DNA of 64,000 nt, from positions 4,278,001 through 4,342,000 of the forward strand of contig NZ_CP053660.1 of the NCBI RefSeq assembly GCF_013177455.1, given 5' to 3'. Within the stretch, counting starts at the first letter, position 1. Every line of letters starts with the position of its first letter. The notes under the pieces are model-generated. The model searched no databases. It was not told where the DNA came from and saw nothing but the letters and a program-made list of their open reading frames with translations. This stretch comes from Nocardioides marmotae. Lineage in GTDB: Bacteria; Actinomycetota; Actinomycetes; Propionibacteriales; Nocardioidaceae. Of this stretch, positions 24,281 to 32,657 are shown piece by piece. A program made the position numbers and the translations under genes.

Positions 24281-26232
24281 GTCCTCAGGAACGACTCCAG
24301 CAGCGGCCCGGCCGTGCGCGACCCGGACGCGCCGCGCTCGACGAAGACCGCCACGGCGAGGTCGCCCTGCGCGGCGGCCATCCAGGCGTGCGTCGCGAGC
24401 CGGCCGTCGTCCTCGAACTCCGCCGTCCCGGTCTTGGCGAGCACCGGCGGTCCGGGCACGTCGGCGAGCGCGCGGCCGCTGCCCTCGGTGACCACGGCGC
24501 GCAGCATCCCGCGCAGCGCGTCCGCCTCGCCCGCGGCCAGCGGCTCGACGCCGGCGGGGGCCGCGACGTCGACCTGCTCGAGCAGCCGCGGGACGACGGT
24601 GGCGCCGCGCTGCACGCTGGCGAGCACGGTCGCGACGGCCATCGGGGAGGCGAGCACGGTCCCCTGGCCGATCAGGTCCGCGGCCGCCTGGGTCTCCGAC
24701 GTCGGCGGCGAGACGCTGCCGAAGTACGCCGGGAAGCCGAGGTCGTGGTCGACGCCGAGGCCGAGGGAGGCCGCCGCGGCGGCCAGGTCGTCGGCGCCCT
24801 CGCCGGTGCGCTCGAGCCGGTCGCGCTCGGCGATGAAGGCGGTGTTGCAGCTCTGCGCGACCGCGGTCCGCAGCGGGACCCGGCCCAGCGCGGAGGCGGG
24901 GTAGTCGGAGTAGTTGGTGAACCGCTTGCCGTCGACGGTCGACGTCGGCGTGCACGCGACCGGGCTGGTCGGGCGCAGGCCGGCGCGCAGCAGCGCGAGG
25001 GCGCTGACCACCTTGAACGTCGAGCCGGGCGCGAGCTGGCCGTAGGTGGCCAGGTTGTAGCCGTCGGTGCCCGCGCCGTTGGCGACCGCGAGCAGGGCGC
25101 CGTCGCTGGGCCGGACCGCGACCAGGGCGCTGGCCGGGCCGGTGTCGGCGAGCACCTGCTCGGCCGCGAGCTGCAGGTCGACGTCGAGGGTCAGCGCGAG
25201 CTCCTCGCCGGGGGTGGCCTCGACGCGGAACAGCTCGCGCTCCTCCCCGCCCGGTCCGAGCGCGTCGACCACGACGCCCGGCTCGCCGCGCAGCTGGTCC
25301 TCGTAGCGCGCCTGGAGCCCGGAGAGCCCGGCCCGGTCGCCCGGCCGCAGCGTGGGGTCCTCCTCGACCATCTCCGCGGTGACCTCGCCGACCGAGCCCA
25401 GCACCGGCGCGGCGAACTCCCGGGTCGGGGCGAGCGCCCGCTCGCCGGGGATCGCGATGACGCCGCGCAGCGGGCCGATCGCGGCCACCAGGCCCGCGGG
25501 CACGTCCTCGCGGCGGTAGGTGATCGCCTCGACGAACGCCTTGTCGCCCGCGGCCCGCACGCGCTCGGCGTACGCCGCCGGGTCGATGTCGACGAGCCGG
25601 GCGAGCGCCCGGGCGTCGGCGACCGCCCGCTGGCGCGGCACGCGCGCCCGGTCGACCCCGTAGGTGATGACCGGGCGATCGGTGACCAGCGCCTTGCCGC
25701 GGGCGCCGGTGACCTCGCCGCGGGCGGCCGCGATCGTCGTGCGGTCCAGCACCTCGTCCTCGGCCAGGCTGGGCTCGACCAGCGCGCGGTCCCAGGCCAC
25801 CTGCCAGGCGCCGTCGACCTCGGTCAGCCTCGCCTCGGTCTCATAGGTCCAGGCGCCGTCGGCGGGGTCCTCGCCAGGATCCTCGCCAGGATCCTCGCCA
25901 GCGCCCTCGGCGGGCCCGAGGACCGGCCAGGTCCAGGTGAGCGCGGCGGTCGCGGAGCCGTCCTCGCCCTCGCGCACCTCACCGACCTCGACGTCCGGCG
26001 CCGGGCCGTCCTCGCCCGTGGCCAGGCCCGCGACGACCTCGTCGTAGGCCGCCTGCGGCTCCTCGGCGGGGTCGTCGAAGGCGACCTCGGCGAGGTCGCC
26101 GCCCGCGAGCGCGCCGGCGAGCGTCTCGGCCGCCTCGCGGGGGTCGGGGCCGCTGTCGTCCGCGCTGCACCCGCTCGCAGCCGCCCCCGCGAGGAGGGTG
26201 GCCGCGACGGCGAGGTGCCCGAGTCGTCGCAT
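24259..26232 (-). CDS. Penicillin-binding protein transpeptidase (lipoprotein, MecA-N-like)
   Basis: This 657-aa class B-like PBP has all three transpeptidase motifs: STFK (active Ser at about residue 404), SCN (461-463) and KTG (600-602). The N-terminus is a lipoprotein signal (LLAGAAASGC, Cys about 22) instead of the usual membrane anchor. Residues ~30-150 look like the NTF2-like MecA N-terminal domain and include a triplicated GEDP segment. It should crosslink peptidoglycan outside the membrane. The combination resembles the PbpA2/PBP2a-like group, often low in beta-lactam affinity; that is an inference. Confidence 0.88.
   Translation of the reverse strand: MRRLGHLAVAATLLAGAAASGCSADDSGPDPREAAETLAGALAGGDLAEVAFDDPAEEPQAAYDEVVAGLATGEDGPAPDVEVGEVREGEDGSATAALTWTWPVLGPAEGAGEDPGEDPGEDPADGAWTYETEARLTEVDGAWQVAWDRALVEPSLAEDEVLDRTTIAAARGEVTGARGKALVTDRPVITYGVDRARVPRQRAVADARALARLVDIDPAAYAERVRAAGDKAFVEAITYRREDVPAGLVAAIGPLRGVIAIPGERALAPTREFAAPVLGSVGEVTAEMVEEDPTLRPGDRAGLSGLQARYEDQLRGEPGVVVDALGPGGEERELFRVEATPGEELALTLDVDLQLAAEQVLADTGPASALVAVRPSDGALLAVANGAGTDGYNLATYGQLAPGSTFKVVSALALLRAGLRPTSPVACTPTSTVDGKRFTNYSDYPASALGRVPLRTAVAQSCNTAFIAERDRLERTGEGADDLAAAAASLGLGVDHDLGFPAYFGSVSPPTSETQAAADLIGQGTVLASPMAVATVLASVQRGATVVPRLLEQVDVAAPAGVEPLAAGEADALRGMLRAVVTEGSGRALADVPGPPVLAKTGTAEFEDDGRLATHAWMAAAQGDLAVAVFVERGASGSRTAGPLLESFLRTARRLGG
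25865..25900. repeat. 12-bp in-frame tandem repeat within the PBP gene
   Basis: Three copies of GG(A/G)TCCTCGCCA lie head to tail and encode a GEDP triplet on the minus strand. Copy-number change would stay in frame. Confidence 0.8.
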
Positions 26233-26291
26233 GCGACCCTTCTACCAGTCCGCCCGGACAGTGCCCGGAGGGTGCCCGGACGGTGGCTGCG

Positions 26292-26332
26292 CAGTGACTG
26301 CGCAGTTGACGGGGCAGTGACTGTGCAGTGAC
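26292..26332. promoter_or_regulatory. Four helically phased CAGTGAC repeats
   Basis: CAGTGAC occurs at 26292, 26315 and 26326, with CAGTTGAC at 26303. The starts are 11, 12 and 11 bp apart, so the sites fall on one face of the helix. They fill the gap between the MerR gene stop and the PBP gene, 60 bp upstream of the PBP start. Confidence 0.5.
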
Positions 26333-26336
26333 GGGG

Positions 26337-26789
26337 TCAGCCGAGCATCGCGTGGATCTCCGGACCGGTCGGGAAGGCGTCGAGCTTGCCCTCGACCAGG
26401 TCGGTCACCGCGGCCTTGAACCGCGGGCAGGTCGCGATGTCGTGGGCCCCGCAGCGCAGCGCGTGCTCGGTCATCTCCCGCGAGCGCTCCATGTCCTGCA
26501 TCCGCCGGTCCAGGTCGTCGAGGTGGGCCTGGAGGACGGCGTGCCGGTCGGCGGCGTCCGCGTCGAGCATCACCGCGATCTGCTCCAGGCTCATGCCGGC
26601 GGCCTTGCTGCGCAAGATCACCGCGACCCGCACCACCTCGTCCTGCCCGTAGCGCCGGCGCCCCGCGCCGTCACGCGCCGGGGTCAGCAGCCCGACGTCC
26701 TCCCAGTGCCGCAGGACGTGCGTGGCCAGGCCGAACCGGCCCGCCAGGTCGCCCACGGACCAGCGCTGCACGCGCTCGCTCGACGTCAT
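26337..26789 (-). CDS. MerR family transcriptional regulator
   Basis: This 150-aa protein has an N-terminal MerR winged helix (WSVGDLAGRFGLATHVLRHW, then GLLTPARDGAGRRRYGQDEV) and a coiled-coil dimerisation helix (about residues 80-112). The C-terminal tail has Cys residues in RCGAHDIATCPRF that could sense metal or redox state. A palindrome overlaps its start codon, suggesting autoregulation. It lies upstream of the PBP gene in the same direction and may control it. Confidence 0.88.
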   Translation of the reverse strand: MTSSERVQRWSVGDLAGRFGLATHVLRHWEDVGLLTPARDGAGRRRYGQDEVVRVAVILRSKAAGMSLEQIAVMLDADAADRHAVLQAHLDDLDRRMQDMERSREMTEHALRCGAHDIATCPRFKAAVTDLVEGKLDAFPTGPEIHAMLG

Positions 26790-26799
26790 GTCAACATGA
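26786..26799. promoter_or_regulatory. Palindrome over the MerR gene start
   Basis: TCATGTCAACATGA has perfect 6-bp arms around a 2-bp centre and includes the start codon of the MerR gene. It is a candidate autoregulatory site. Confidence 0.4.
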
Positions 26800-26834
26800 A
26801 CTCACAGACTCGGCGCGCGGACAAGCCTCGACGG

Positions 26835-26862
26835 CGCCCCGCCCGCGGACCTGCGCGGGGCG
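26835..26862 (-). terminator. Hairpin after the helicase gene
   Basis: CGCCCCGC (26835-26842) and GCGGGGCG (26855-26862) form an 8-bp stem 25 nt beyond the helicase stop codon. Confidence 0.5.
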
Positions 26863-26887
26863 TCGCTCGTGGCCGGACCGGCCGGCG

Positions 26888-28606
26888 TCAGTCCTTGTGG
26901 CGGGGCTTGCGGGCCGCCGGGCGGCTCGAGCCACCGTCGGGCTGGAGCTCGATGAGCTTGCCGGAGATCCGGGTCTCCTCGAGCTTCTGGAACACCGTCG
27001 GCGGCAGGTTCGCGGGCAGCTCGACGAGGGAGAAGTCCGGGCGGATCTGGATGTGCCCGAAGTCCCCGCGCTGGAGGCCGCCCTCGTTGGCGATCGCGCC
27101 GACGATCTGGCGCGGCTCGACCTTGTGCCGCTTGCCCACGGCGATCCGGTACGTCGCCATCGGGACGTCGGTGCGGCCGCGCGGGCGGCGCTCGCCCCGC
27201 TCGGGCCGGTCGCCGCGGTCCTTGCGGTCGGGGCGGTCGTCCATGCGCGGCGCGCGGGCCTCGGCGGCCGGGTCGAGCAGCAGCGGGGTGTCGCCCTGGG
27301 CCACGACGGCGAGCGCGGCGGCCACGTCGACCTCGGGGACGTCGTACTCCTGGACGTAGTGGCCGATGATGTCGCGGAACTTGTCGATCCGGTCGGTCTG
27401 GCCGAGCGCGGCGGTGATCGCGTCGTCGAAGCGGGAGAGCCGGGTGGCGTTGACGTCGTCGACGTTCGGCAGCGGCATCTGGGTGAGCGGCTGCTTGGTG
27501 GCCTTCTCGATGTGCTTGAGCAGGTAGCGCTCGCGCGGGGTGACGAAGGAGATCGCGTCGCCGGTCCGGCCCGCGCGGCCGGTGCGGCCGATGCGGTGGA
27601 CGTAGGACTCGGTGTCGGTGGGGATGTCGTAGTTGACGACGTGGCTGATCCGCTCGACGTCGAGGCCGCGGGCGGCGACGTCGGTGGCGACGAGGATGTC
27701 GAGCTTGCCCGACTTCAGCTGGTTGACAGTCCGCTCGCGGACCGCCTGGGCGACGTCGCCGTTGATGGCGGCGGCGGAGAACCCGCGGGCGCGCAGCTTC
27801 TCGGCGAGCGTCTCGGTCTCGTGCTTGGTGCGGACGAAGACGATCATCCCCTCGAAGTTCTCGACCTCGAGGATGCGCGTGAGCGCGTCGACCTTCTGCG
27901 GGTAGCTGACCAGCAGGTAGCGCTGGGTGATGTTCGCGGCCGTCGTGGAGCTCGCCTTGACGGTGATCTCCTGCGGGTCGCGCAGGTAGCTCTTGGAGAG
28001 CCGGCGGATCTGCGCGGGCATCGTCGCGGAGAACAGCGCGACGTTCTTGTCCTCCGGCGTGCTCGAGAGGATCGTCTCGACGTCCTCGGCGAAGCCCATG
28101 TTGAGCATCTCGTCGGCCTCGTCGAGCACGAGGAAGCGCAGCTCGGAGAGGTCGAGGGTGCCCTTCTCGAGGTGGTCCATGATCCGGCCCGGGGTGCCGA
28201 CGACGACGTGGACGCCGCGACGCAGGGCGGAGAGCTGTACGCCGTAGGCCTGGCCGCCGTAGACGGGCAGGACGTGGACGCCCTTGCGGTGCGCGGCGTA
28301 CCGCTCGAACGCCTCGCACACCTGGAGCGCGAGCTCACGGGTGGGGGCCAGGACGAGCGCCTGCGGCGTCTTCTGCTTCAGGTCCAGCTTGCTGAGGATG
28401 GGCAGCGCGAACGCGGCGGTCTTGCCGGTGCCGGTCTGCGCCAGGCCGACGACGTCGCGGCCGGCGAGCAGCGGCGGGATCGTGGCGGCCTGGATGGGCG
28501 ACGGCGTCTCGTAGCCGACGTCCTTGAGCGCGCGCAGCACGGCGTCGTCGAGGCCCAGGTCTGCGAAGGTGGTCATGGGGGCAGAGGCGTCGTCGGTGGT
28601 GCTCAC
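26888..28606 (-). CDS. DEAD-box ATP-dependent RNA helicase
   Basis: This 572-aa protein has the full DEAD-box motif set: Q motif (FADLGLDDAVLRALKDVGYE), motif I AQTGTGKTAAF, motif II VLDEADEMLNMGF, motif III SAT in LFSATMPAQ, and motif VI HRIGRTGRAGRTG. The C-terminal ~70 residues (MATYRIAVGKRHKVEPRQIV onward) form a DbpA-type RNA-binding domain, as in DeaD/CsdA. It should unwind structured RNA in ribosome assembly or mRNA decay. The GTG start is fixed by TACCGT-N6; the upstream in-frame residues MRNLYRGR overlap that promoter and are not coding. Confidence 0.93.
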   Translation of the reverse strand: MSTTDDASAPMTTFADLGLDDAVLRALKDVGYETPSPIQAATIPPLLAGRDVVGLAQTGTGKTAAFALPILSKLDLKQKTPQALVLAPTRELALQVCEAFERYAAHRKGVHVLPVYGGQAYGVQLSALRRGVHVVVGTPGRIMDHLEKGTLDLSELRFLVLDEADEMLNMGFAEDVETILSSTPEDKNVALFSATMPAQIRRLSKSYLRDPQEITVKASSTTAANITQRYLLVSYPQKVDALTRILEVENFEGMIVFVRTKHETETLAEKLRARGFSAAAINGDVAQAVRERTVNQLKSGKLDILVATDVAARGLDVERISHVVNYDIPTDTESYVHRIGRTGRAGRTGDAISFVTPRERYLLKHIEKATKQPLTQMPLPNVDDVNATRLSRFDDAITAALGQTDRIDKFRDIIGHYVQEYDVPEVDVAAALAVVAQGDTPLLLDPAAEARAPRMDDRPDRKDRGDRPERGERRPRGRTDVPMATYRIAVGKRHKVEPRQIVGAIANEGGLQRGDFGHIQIRPDFSLVELPANLPPTVFQKLEETRISGKLIELQPDGGSSRPAARKPRHKD

Positions 28607-28612
28607 CCTCCC

Positions 28613-28618
28613 ACGGTA
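28613..28618 (-). promoter_or_regulatory. Leaderless -10 element of the helicase gene
   Basis: On the minus strand TACCGT lies 6 nt before the GTG at 28606. Confidence 0.5.
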
Positions 28619-28811
28619 GAGGTTCCGCACCCTGGTGCCTCTTCCGGGCCGCGGTGCGATCGGTCACCGCCCCCACCGGGGGCACCTGTGGCGGGTCGGC
28701 CTCGCCCCGGCCCCGGGGAGCGTCCGGCCCACTCCGCGACCGCTGGGGGTCGCCAGGTGGAGCGTGGAATCGGACCTGAACACCTTCTGGCCCGTCCCGG
28801 TGGGGCGAGGT

Positions 28812-28817
28812 TATGCT
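28812..28817 (+). promoter_or_regulatory. Possible -10 element of the 50-aa protein gene
   Basis: TATGCT lies about 31 nt upstream of the ATG at 28849, leaving room for a short leader with an AGGAGG ribosome site. No matching -35 was found. Confidence 0.35.
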
Positions 28818-28848
28818 AGGTGAACAGATGGTGAACAGGAGGTGTCCC

Positions 28849-29001
28849 ATGACGGAACCGCAGGCGTCCCCCACACCCCGGACCCACCCGGTCCAGCGCT
28901 GGGTGCCCGTCGTCGACGGCCGTGGCCGCATCCGCATGGAGGCGCGCTGGGTGACCGCCGCCGAGGCGACCGCGCCGGCGCTCGTGGCCCCCGCGGCCTG
29001 A
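28849..29001 (+). CDS. Small conserved-looking protein, 50 aa
   Basis: The protein MTEPQASPTPRTHPVQRWVP continues with a basic and aromatic middle (VVDGRGRIRMEARWVTAAEA) and an Ala-rich end. A strong ribosome-binding site (AGGAGG) lies about 7 nt before the ATG. Nearly all third codon positions are G or C, and a hairpin follows at 29040-29074. These three points argue that it is a real gene. No function is recognised. It is read divergently from the helicase gene. Confidence 0.65.
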   Translation: MTEPQASPTPRTHPVQRWVPVVDGRGRIRMEARWVTAAEATAPALVAPAA

Positions 29002-29039
29002 GCGCCGGCCCTCACTCCGCCGGCCCACCAGCCCCGCCA

Positions 29040-29074
29040 CCGCGGCGCCGCCCCTGGGGGGCTCGGCGCCGCGG
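29040..29074 (+). terminator. Hairpin after the 50-aa protein gene
   Basis: CCGCGGCGCCG (29040-29050) and CGGCGCCGCGG (29064-29074) form a perfect 11-bp stem, extended by C/G pairs in the loop. A CCATGCCCATG direct repeat (29080-29101, two copies plus a partial) follows. Confidence 0.6.
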
Positions 29075-29110
29075 CAGCGCCATGCCCATGCCATGCCCAT
29101 GCCATGCGCG

Positions 29111-29162
29111 GGTGGTCCAGACCACCTCCCCCGGTTCGGGAATGGAAGCGGACCGCGGTCCG
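29111..29162. promoter_or_regulatory. Two palindromes upstream of the YceI gene
   Basis: GGTGGTC-CA-GACCACC (29111-29126) and the perfect palindrome CGGACCGCGGTCCG (29149-29162) lie 70-120 bp before the YceI start. They could be operators. TTGAAACCTGAAC (29172-29184) downstream of them resembles MarR-type half-sites. Confidence 0.35.
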
Positions 29163-29229
29163 TTCTAGTGGTTGAAACCTGAACGACTTCGTGGTCGTCC
29201 AGTCGCCACCACTCCCGAGGAGCACCCCC

Positions 29230-29844
29230 ATGAGCATCTTCAGCCGCAAGGCCGAGACCGCCGCCCCCGCCGCCGTCGACGTGTTCGACCCGGCCACCGC
29301 CGCCGTCGACGACATCACCGGCGACTACACGATCGACGCCTCGCACAGCCGGATCGGCTTCTCCGCCCGCCACGCGATGGTCACCACCGTCCGCGGCGCG
29401 TTCAAGGAGTTCGAGGGCACCGCCCGCATCGACGCCGCGAACCCCTCCGCCTCGCAGGTCTCGCTGACCATCCGCACCGCCAGCATCGACACCGGCTCCG
29501 CCGACCGCGACGGTCACCTCGTCTCCGCCGACTTCTTCGACGCCGAGGCCAACCCCGAGATCACCTTCCGTTCCACCGAGGTCGCGAAGGTCGACGACGA
29601 CACCTGGGCGATCACCGGCGACCTGACCATCAAGGGCGTCACCAACGCCGTCACCATCGCCTTCGACGAGACCGGCTCCGCCCAGGACCCGTTCGGCAAC
29701 CTCCGCGTCGGCTTCGAGGGCGGCACCGCCATCAACCGCAAGGACTGGGGCCTGACCTGGAACGCAGCGCTCGAGACCGGCGGCGTGCTCGTCTCGGAGA
29801 AGGTCAAGCTCGACTTCGACATCTCCGCGATCAAGAACGCCTGA
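29230..29844 (+). CDS. YceI family protein
   Basis: This 204-aa protein has the YceI lipocalin-like beta-barrel pattern: DYTIDASHSRIGFSARHAMV at about residues 33-52, then the repeated strands SLTIRTASIDTGSADRDGHL and ITGDLTIKGVTNAVTIAFDE. The family binds isoprenoid-type lipids such as polyprenyl chains. There is no obvious secretion signal. GAGGAG lies 8 nt before the ATG. A strong terminator follows, so it is probably monocistronic. Confidence 0.92.
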   Translation: MSIFSRKAETAAPAAVDVFDPATAAVDDITGDYTIDASHSRIGFSARHAMVTTVRGAFKEFEGTARIDAANPSASQVSLTIRTASIDTGSADRDGHLVSADFFDAEANPEITFRSTEVAKVDDDTWAITGDLTIKGVTNAVTIAFDETGSAQDPFGNLRVGFEGGTAINRKDWGLTWNAALETGGVLVSEKVKLDFDISAIKNA

Positions 29845-29866
29845 CCAGCAGCACCGCTCGACCCCG

Positions 29867-29902
29867 GACGGGGCCGCCCCGAGGAAAAGGGGCGGTCCCG
29901 TC
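29867..29902 (+). terminator. Terminator hairpin after YceI
   Basis: GACGGGGCCGCCCC (29867-29880) pairs with GGGGCGGTCCCGTC (29889-29902), a 14-bp stem with one G-T pair and an 8-nt loop, 22 nt after the YceI stop. Confidence 0.75.
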
Positions 29903-29929
29903 GGTCGTCCGCGTGGTCCCATCGACGGT

Positions 29930-30847
29930 GTGCCTCCCCCCATCCCGCTCCCGGCCGGCCTGACCACCCGCCCGCTGACGACCGCCGACGCCCCCGCGGT
30001 CTTCGAGGTGATGGCCGCCTCCGAGCTGGCCGACCTCGGCGAGGTCGTCATCGAGGAGGCCGACATCGTCGCGGACTGGCAGCGGCCCTCCTACGACCTC
30101 GCCACCCGCTCCCTCGGCGTCCTCGACGGCGACCGCCTCGTCGCCTCGGCCGAGCTCACCCACCCCGGCCGCGCCGACGTCTCCGTCCACCCCGACGTCC
30201 GCGGCCGCGGCATCGGCACCGCCCTCGCCGGCTGGGTGCACGCGACCGCCCGCGGCCTCGGCGCGAGCGTCGTCGGCCAGGAGGTGCCCGAGGGGTCGCC
30301 GGGCGACCGGCTGCTGGCCTCGCTGGGCTGCACCGTGCGCTGGACCAGCTGGGTGCTCCGGCTCCCCCCGGACCGCCCCGTCCCCGCGCGCCCGCTGCCG
30401 GAGGGGTACGTCGTGCGCGCGGCGACCGCGGGCGAGCGGGAGCAGGTCTGGACGGTGGCCGAGGACGCCTTCCTGGAGTGGTCGGTGCGCGAGCGGGAGC
30501 CCCTCGACGACTTCGGGGCGACGGTCTGGGAGCGCCCCGGCTTCGAGCCGTGGCACCTGCGCGTCGCGGTCGACCCGGACGGGGCCGTCGCGGCCGTCGC
30601 CTCGCTGCACCTCGACGGCCACACGGCGTACGTCGACAAGCTCGCCACCCGCGCCGACCGCCGCCACCGCGGGTTGGCCCAGGCGCTCCTCGCGGACGGC
30701 TCCGCGGTCGCGCGCTCCCACGGGGCGTCCGGGCTCGAGCTCTCGACCGACTCGCGCACCGGCGCGCTCGACCTGTACCGGAAGATCGGGATGGAGACCA
30801 CCTCGGTGTGGGTCCACCGCTCCGCGGACCTGACGGGTCCCGACTGA
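29930..30847 (+). CDS. GNAT N-acetyltransferase with two tandem domains
   Basis: This 305-aa protein contains two GNAT folds. In the first, DVSVHPDVRGRGIGTALAGW (about residues 82-101) is the acetyl-CoA pyrophosphate loop. In the second, KLATRADRRHRGLAQALLAD (about 236-255) plays the same role, followed by LYRKIGM. It should transfer an acetyl group from acetyl-CoA to an amine; the substrate is unknown. The GTG at 29930 starts right after the YceI terminator; no ribosome site is evident. Confidence 0.85.
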   Translation: MPPPIPLPAGLTTRPLTTADAPAVFEVMAASELADLGEVVIEEADIVADWQRPSYDLATRSLGVLDGDRLVASAELTHPGRADVSVHPDVRGRGIGTALAGWVHATARGLGASVVGQEVPEGSPGDRLLASLGCTVRWTSWVLRLPPDRPVPARPLPEGYVVRAATAGEREQVWTVAEDAFLEWSVREREPLDDFGATVWERPGFEPWHLRVAVDPDGAVAAVASLHLDGHTAYVDKLATRADRRHRGLAQALLADGSAVARSHGASGLELSTDSRTGALDLYRKIGMETTSVWVHRSADLTGPD

Positions 30848-30905
30848 TCGAGACCAGAACGGTCGGGTCCTCGACGTGGGTCGACCGGAGCACCACCCTG
30901 TAGCC

Positions 30906-31862
30906 ATGGCCACCTTCGTCACCCGCTACGACTTCCGCGTCCCGGGCGGCGACGCCGCCACCCGGCAGGAGGTCTACGCGCGCTCGCTGGAGCAGGCGGC
31001 GTACGTCGACGCGCACGGCCACGACGCGATCATGCTCTCCGAGCACCACGCCGCCGACGACGGCTACCTGCCCTCGCCGCTGCTCGTCGCCTCGGCGATG
31101 GCGGCCGTCACCCGGCGGGTGCCGATCACGGTCGCGGCGCTGCTGGTCAACCTGCACGACCCGCTGCGGCTGGCCGAGGACATCGCGGTGCTCGACCACC
31201 TCGCGGGCGGCCGGGTCGGGTTCACCTTCGGGCTGGGCTACCGCGAGGTGGAGTACGAGCTGTTCGACAAGCCCTGGCGCACCCGCGGCCGCGACGTCGA
31301 GGCCGCGATCACCACGATCCTCGACGCCTGGGCCGCCGGCCGGGTCACCCCGCGGCCGTACAGCGACCCGCACCCCTTCCTCCTCTACGGCGGCGGGTCG
31401 CCCGCGGCCGCCCGCCGCGCCGCGCGGCTCGGGCTCGCCTTCCAGCCCCAGCACGCCGACCCCGCGCTGAAGGAGGAGTACGTCGCCGCGTGCCGCGCCC
31501 TCGGCCGGGAGCCCGGCCTCGTGATCACCGCGCCCGCCGGCCCGGCCACCGTGTTCTGCACCGAGCGGCCCGCGGAGTTCTGGGAGCGGTGGGGCCACCA
31601 CCTGCTGGCCGACGCCACGGCGTACCAGGCCTGGCACGGCGAGGCCGCCTCCCACGTCCTCGACCCCTCGACCACCGTCGAGGAGATGCAGGCCGCCGGC
31701 GTCTACCTCGTCTGCACCCCCGACGACCTCGTCGAGCGGATCCGCTCCCGCGACGTCCGGCTCGTCACCTCCCACCCCGCCTGCGGCGGCCTCCCCGCCG
31801 CCCCCTCCTGGGAGTCGCTGCGGCTCGTCTCCGAGACGGTCATGCCTGCGGTGCGGGCGTGA
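30906..31862 (+). CDS. LLM class flavin-dependent oxidoreductase
   Basis: This 318-aa protein is luciferase-like. Typical features are LSEHHAADDGYLPSPLLVAS, the helix-strand VLDHLAGGRVGFTFGLGYRE, and a late PFLLYGGGSPAAARRAARLG. These form the TIM barrel that binds FMNH2 or F420. The redox substrate is unknown. An 84-bp repeat element begins 10 nt after the stop. Confidence 0.85.
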   Translation: MATFVTRYDFRVPGGDAATRQEVYARSLEQAAYVDAHGHDAIMLSEHHAADDGYLPSPLLVASAMAAVTRRVPITVAALLVNLHDPLRLAEDIAVLDHLAGGRVGFTFGLGYREVEYELFDKPWRTRGRDVEAAITTILDAWAAGRVTPRPYSDPHPFLLYGGGSPAAARRAARLGLAFQPQHADPALKEEYVAACRALGREPGLVITAPAGPATVFCTERPAEFWERWGHHLLADATAYQAWHGEAASHVLDPSTTVEEMQAAGVYLVCTPDDLVERIRSRDVRLVTSHPACGGLPAAPSWESLRLVSETVMPAVRA

Positions 31863-31872
31863 TTTTCGGGGG

Positions 31873-31956
31873 GTGCGCGTCCCACCTTTAGGTGGGATGC
31901 ATCCGCTTCTGGGCCGAAATATTGCCCCGGAAGCGGAGACGGAGGCCCAGAAGTAG
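31873..31956. repeat. A-B-A'-B' intergenic repeat, copy A
   Basis: This element is nearly identical to 41711-41795. It has a palindrome CCCACCTTTAGGTGGG (31881-31896). Then come arm A GCATCCGCTTC (31899-31909), overlapping arm B CTTCTGGGCC (31906-31915), a partly decayed A' (GAAGCGGA, from 31930) and an intact B' GGCCCAGAAG (31944-31953). It lies between the converging LLM gene and the orphan gene at 32007. Confidence 0.8.
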
Positions 31957-32006
31957 CGCTCCGGACAGCCCGGGAGACCCGGGGGACCCGGGGAGCGGCG
32001 CCGGCG

Positions 32007-32657
32007 TCAGAGCTCGACGGTCGTGACCACGTCGGTGACTGAGGGGCGGGGCGGGGTCGAGGAGAACCCGAAGCGCGGGGGCGGGTCGACCGGCGCGAGG
32101 CCGCCGAGGGGTACGCCGTCGAACGAGCCGTCCGCGGCGGTCAGCGCGTGGTGGTCGGTCGCGCCGTACCACTCGCGGCGGGCGCCGGCGGCCGAGCCGC
32201 GGGTGCGCACGCCGTCGAGCAGCAGGCGAGCGACGGGGTCGGTGAGGGCGCAGAACGCCGGCGCCGCGGCGAGCCGGGCCGGCACGAGCCGCAGCAGTCG
32301 GCCCAGGGCGGTCCGGGCGCCGACGACGAGGTCGAGGCGGAGCGAGGGCGAGCGGACCAGCCACCGCTCGCCGGAGGAGGCGGAGGGGGCCGGGACGGAG
32401 GCGGACGGGGCGGAGGCGACGACGGAGGCGACGACGACCGAGAACGGCTCGATCCGCACCTCGTCGAAGGTGTAGGTCGCGGCGATGAAGTCCGCCGCGG
32501 CCCGGTGCGGCGCGAGCAGCACGCGGTGCCCGGCGGCGGTCTCCACCATCGCGTCGGAGAACGCGCCGAGCGGGGTGTCGTGCCAGTGCCCGACGACGAC
32601 CCGCACCCCGCTGGTCGTGCCGGTGCCGGCGATCCGCCCGCGGAAGCGCTGCCTCAC
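32007..32657 (-). CDS. Hypothetical protein, unrecognised family
   Basis: This 216-aa protein starts VRQRFRGRIAGTGTTSGVRV. Its first half reads like a compact alpha/beta domain (VVVGHWHDTPLGAFSDAMVE, then HRVLLAPHRAAADFIAATYT). A second region near the end is EWYGATDHHALTAADGSFDG. There are no membrane segments or known catalytic motifs. The GTG overlaps the stop of the upstream HTH-membrane fusion gene (GTGA), so it is translated with it and may work with it. Confidence 0.65.
   Translation of the reverse strand: MRQRFRGRIAGTGTTSGVRVVVGHWHDTPLGAFSDAMVETAAGHRVLLAPHRAAADFIAATYTFDEVRIEPFSVVVASVVASAPSASVPAPSASSGERWLVRSPSLRLDLVVGARTALGRLLRLVPARLAAAPAFCALTDPVARLLLDGVRTRGSAAGARREWYGATDHHALTAADGSFDGVPLGGLAPVDPPPRFGFSSTPPRPSVTDVVTTVEL

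Noticed and set aside
29080..29106. CCATGCCCATG repeat as a phase-variable tract
   Set aside because: It lies between a terminator and the YceI promoter region, outside any coding sequence, with fewer than three units.
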